DNA of 64,000 nt from Aphelocoma coerulescens (Eukaryota > Chordata > Aves > Passeriformes > Corvidae). Location of the stretch: contig NC_091013.1 of NCBI RefSeq assembly GCF_041296385.1, positions 9,686,001-9,750,000 of the forward strand, written 5' to 3'. A program made the translations under genes and the position numbers. Shown one piece after another: positions 62,092 through 64,000 of the stretch. How positions within the stretch are numbered: position 1 is the stretch's first letter; each line of letters opens with the position of its first letter. The notes under the pieces were generated by a model. It was not told the origin of the DNA. It did not search any database and saw only the letters and a program-made list of their open reading frames with translations.

Positions 62092-62375
62092 GCCATAGAA
62101 GACCAGCTTGGAAGGTACATCAGGCATCATCTGGTCCAACCTTTTCTAGCAAAAGCGTTGTTTAGACAAGATGATGCAGCAACTTGTACAGCTGAATCTC
62201 CAAACTGTTCAACACTGGGGAATCTGCCACTTCCTTAGGCAGACTATTCCAGAGGCTGATTGTTCTCATTGTGGAAAATTGTTCTCTTGTGTCTAATCTG
62301 AATCTCACCAGGATTAACTTGTACTCCTTGTTTTACCTGTGGGACTCCTTGTAAGAAGTCTATTTACTCCTTCTG
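62092..62375 (-). mobile_element. Old CR1 LINE fragment, minus orientation
   Basis: The plus strand shows CCATAGAAGACCAGCTTGGA, CATCATCTGGTCCAACC, ACTGGGGAATCTGCCACTTC, AGACTATTCCAGAGGCTGAT, TGTCTAATCTGAATCTCACC and TTAACTTGTACTCCTTGTTT in order. This is the complement of an older CR1 subfamily 3' UTR. It is diverged but continuous over about 280 bp. Confidence 0.8.
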
Positions 62376-64000
62376 AAATGTCCATTTATTCATTTTTGAT
62401 TAACTAAAGCTAGCAAAACAAATTGCTGTCTAAATGAAGTCTTGAGAAAAATTCACCTTAAAGGAAAAAGTCTGGAAAAGTAAATAAAAGAAAGAAAATT
62501 AGTTGAAAAAAAGAACAAGCAAAAATGAATGTTCTAATACTCATCTGGAAAAAAATATGACAGCCTAAATTGGAGTTTGAGTACCTAAAAGTCCCAGTTT
62601 TCCTTCCTGCAATGTTATCAGATGGCTCTAAGTCTTCCCTGACACTCATGAGAGGATCTCCAGTTGTGACGCCAGAGATATATTTAGGATTCATTCATCC
62701 CTAACAGATGCACATTGATTAAATCACCCTTTATGCTGTTAGCACCACTGAACCAGAGGACTAGTTTTATCTGCCAAGAAAATCCCGTACAAGGGAGTGA
62801 AAAGCATTTCTTTAGCTTCATGTGACTTCACAAGATGCTCTCAGGCAACATCTACAAATCCAGCCCTACCCTTCTGTTCCTAAGTTACTGGTGATGAAAG
62901 TAAGCTGATGGTGCTTCAGGCAGAGAAAAAGACTCTTATCAGTAGTTACAGCTCTGACCCATGCAGCTGCAACCGCTGTCTAACACATATCCTCCAGGGA
63001 CTGCTGTTGGGAAAAGGCCACCTTTCCCAGCTGTCTGTTCTCTTTTCCACGCATAGAAACTTCCCACCTCCCGAGCAGACTGGTAAGGTTTGCTTATCAT
63101 CTTATTTGCCCTGGTTCCTGCAAAAAAAGCCCAATGCATAATAGTACCTGGGCCCCAAGCTGGATTGGAAAACTGCTACCAGGGAGGAAACTAACCCTTT
63201 TTGGTTAAAACCACAAATTGTCTGAGTTGTTGAGTAAGTTACAGCTCTTTCATGTCTTAGCCGTTGACACAGATATCATCGACAAGAAAACCATGAGCTA
63301 CCTAGACTAGGCAAGCAGGGTAGAAAGGTGAAATGTAGACTACACATAATTATGCTTTGGAGATTTTCCTTTCTTATTTTGTGGGTATATTGCTTATTTT
63401 TCAGTTACATGTACCCTTCATATCAGTCACCAGGTTGGTAGTCCTCATGACAGCCTTCTCCTGAAATTCCATTTCATTTTCCCCTTCAACCTAAAAAGTC
63501 CCCATAAATGACATTGTTCAGCATCTCAAACTTGGACAGACGTGTTCCTGAAGATGTTGATTAAATTATATTATGACCATTAGCATTGAAGCTTCTTAAT
63601 GTTCATTTTATTGTACTTACTTTTTGCTTTCTGAGGAAAAAAGTAAGGAAGATTTAATGAGACTGAAGACAATATTAATAGAAATAATAAAAAGTAATCC
63701 TCTAGTATATTATGTCTATTAATTCTCACAAAATAGTATAGATTATGTGGGGTTTTTCCATATGAAAAATGCTTACTGGACATTTATTTTACAAGCACAT
63801 AATAATTTCTTTGTATTTAACAACTTTACACTTGAAAAAAAGAACTCAATCCAAAACAAAATCAAAATGTATCATGTTTATGGGCACAAACCAGCCTCAC
63901 AGAAGGGAAAAGAACTATGAGTACATTAAAAATAGTTCCCTTTAGCACTCTTGGCATTTGGAATTATTCTGAAATATATGCAGTGGCCTCTCTGAGAGCC
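62376..64000. other. Unique AT-rich DNA to window end
   Basis: No gene, RNA gene or mobile element recognised. Short frames (60-78 codons) on both strands lack domains. Homopolymer A runs are short. Confidence 0.55.

Noticed and set aside
1..64000. CRISPR arrays, bacterial operons, tRNA or rRNA genes
   Set aside because: Nothing of the kind is visible; repeats and composition indicate vertebrate nuclear DNA.

Overview
This window looks like non-coding nuclear DNA from a bird, probably a songbird (passerine). The clearest evidence is several truncated CR1 LINE copies, two of which end in the diagnostic ATTCTATGATTCTATGAT-like 3' tail or its complement. Two long solo LTRs of an endogenous-retrovirus family that I associate with songbird genomes support the narrower placement. 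Base composition is AT-rich, with short GC-richer islands. There is no operon structure, no ribosome binding sites, no rRNA or tRNA, and no convincing multi-exon protein gene. The window is most likely intergenic sequence or the inside of a very long intron.

Layout: 1-4.4 kb is unique AT-rich DNA with one enhancer-like block (about 2.74-2.97 kb). A CR1 fragment lies at 4.44-4.67 kb. A solo LTR on the minus strand spans 5.51-6.96 kb and contains an exact 11-copy tandem array of a 40-bp unit. CR1 fragments follow at 9.2, 10.5 and 12.6 kb. A single exon-like segment with a strong splice acceptor lies at 13.03-13.22 kb. From 13 to 37 kb there is mostly unique DNA with microsatellites, a 42-T tract and one ancient repeat at 27.5 kb. 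A second, plus-strand solo LTR of the same broad family spans 37.65-38.67 kb. From 38.7 to 48.6 kb is unique DNA with an AT-rich run and an A-rich tract. The longest CR1 (about 600 bp, last part of the reverse transcriptase region plus 3' UTR) is at 48.64-49.24 kb. An old, diverged CR1 of another subfamily lies at 52.79-53.04 kb. A block near 57-58 kb has exon-like charged peptides on both strands. A third LTR fragment of a different family lies at 60.0-60.37 kb, and an old minus-strand CR1 at 62.09-62.38 kb.

No genes here can be said to work together. All translated open frames longer than about 150 codons come from the 40-bp array, which is open in all six frames and so yields long but meaningless ORFs. 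The most notable observation is this element-internal minisatellite: 11 units in one LTR against a single recognisable unit in the related LTR 31 kb away. I did not find evidence for a new biological system. Exon-like and enhancer-like calls are offered as low-confidence candidates with explicit tests.
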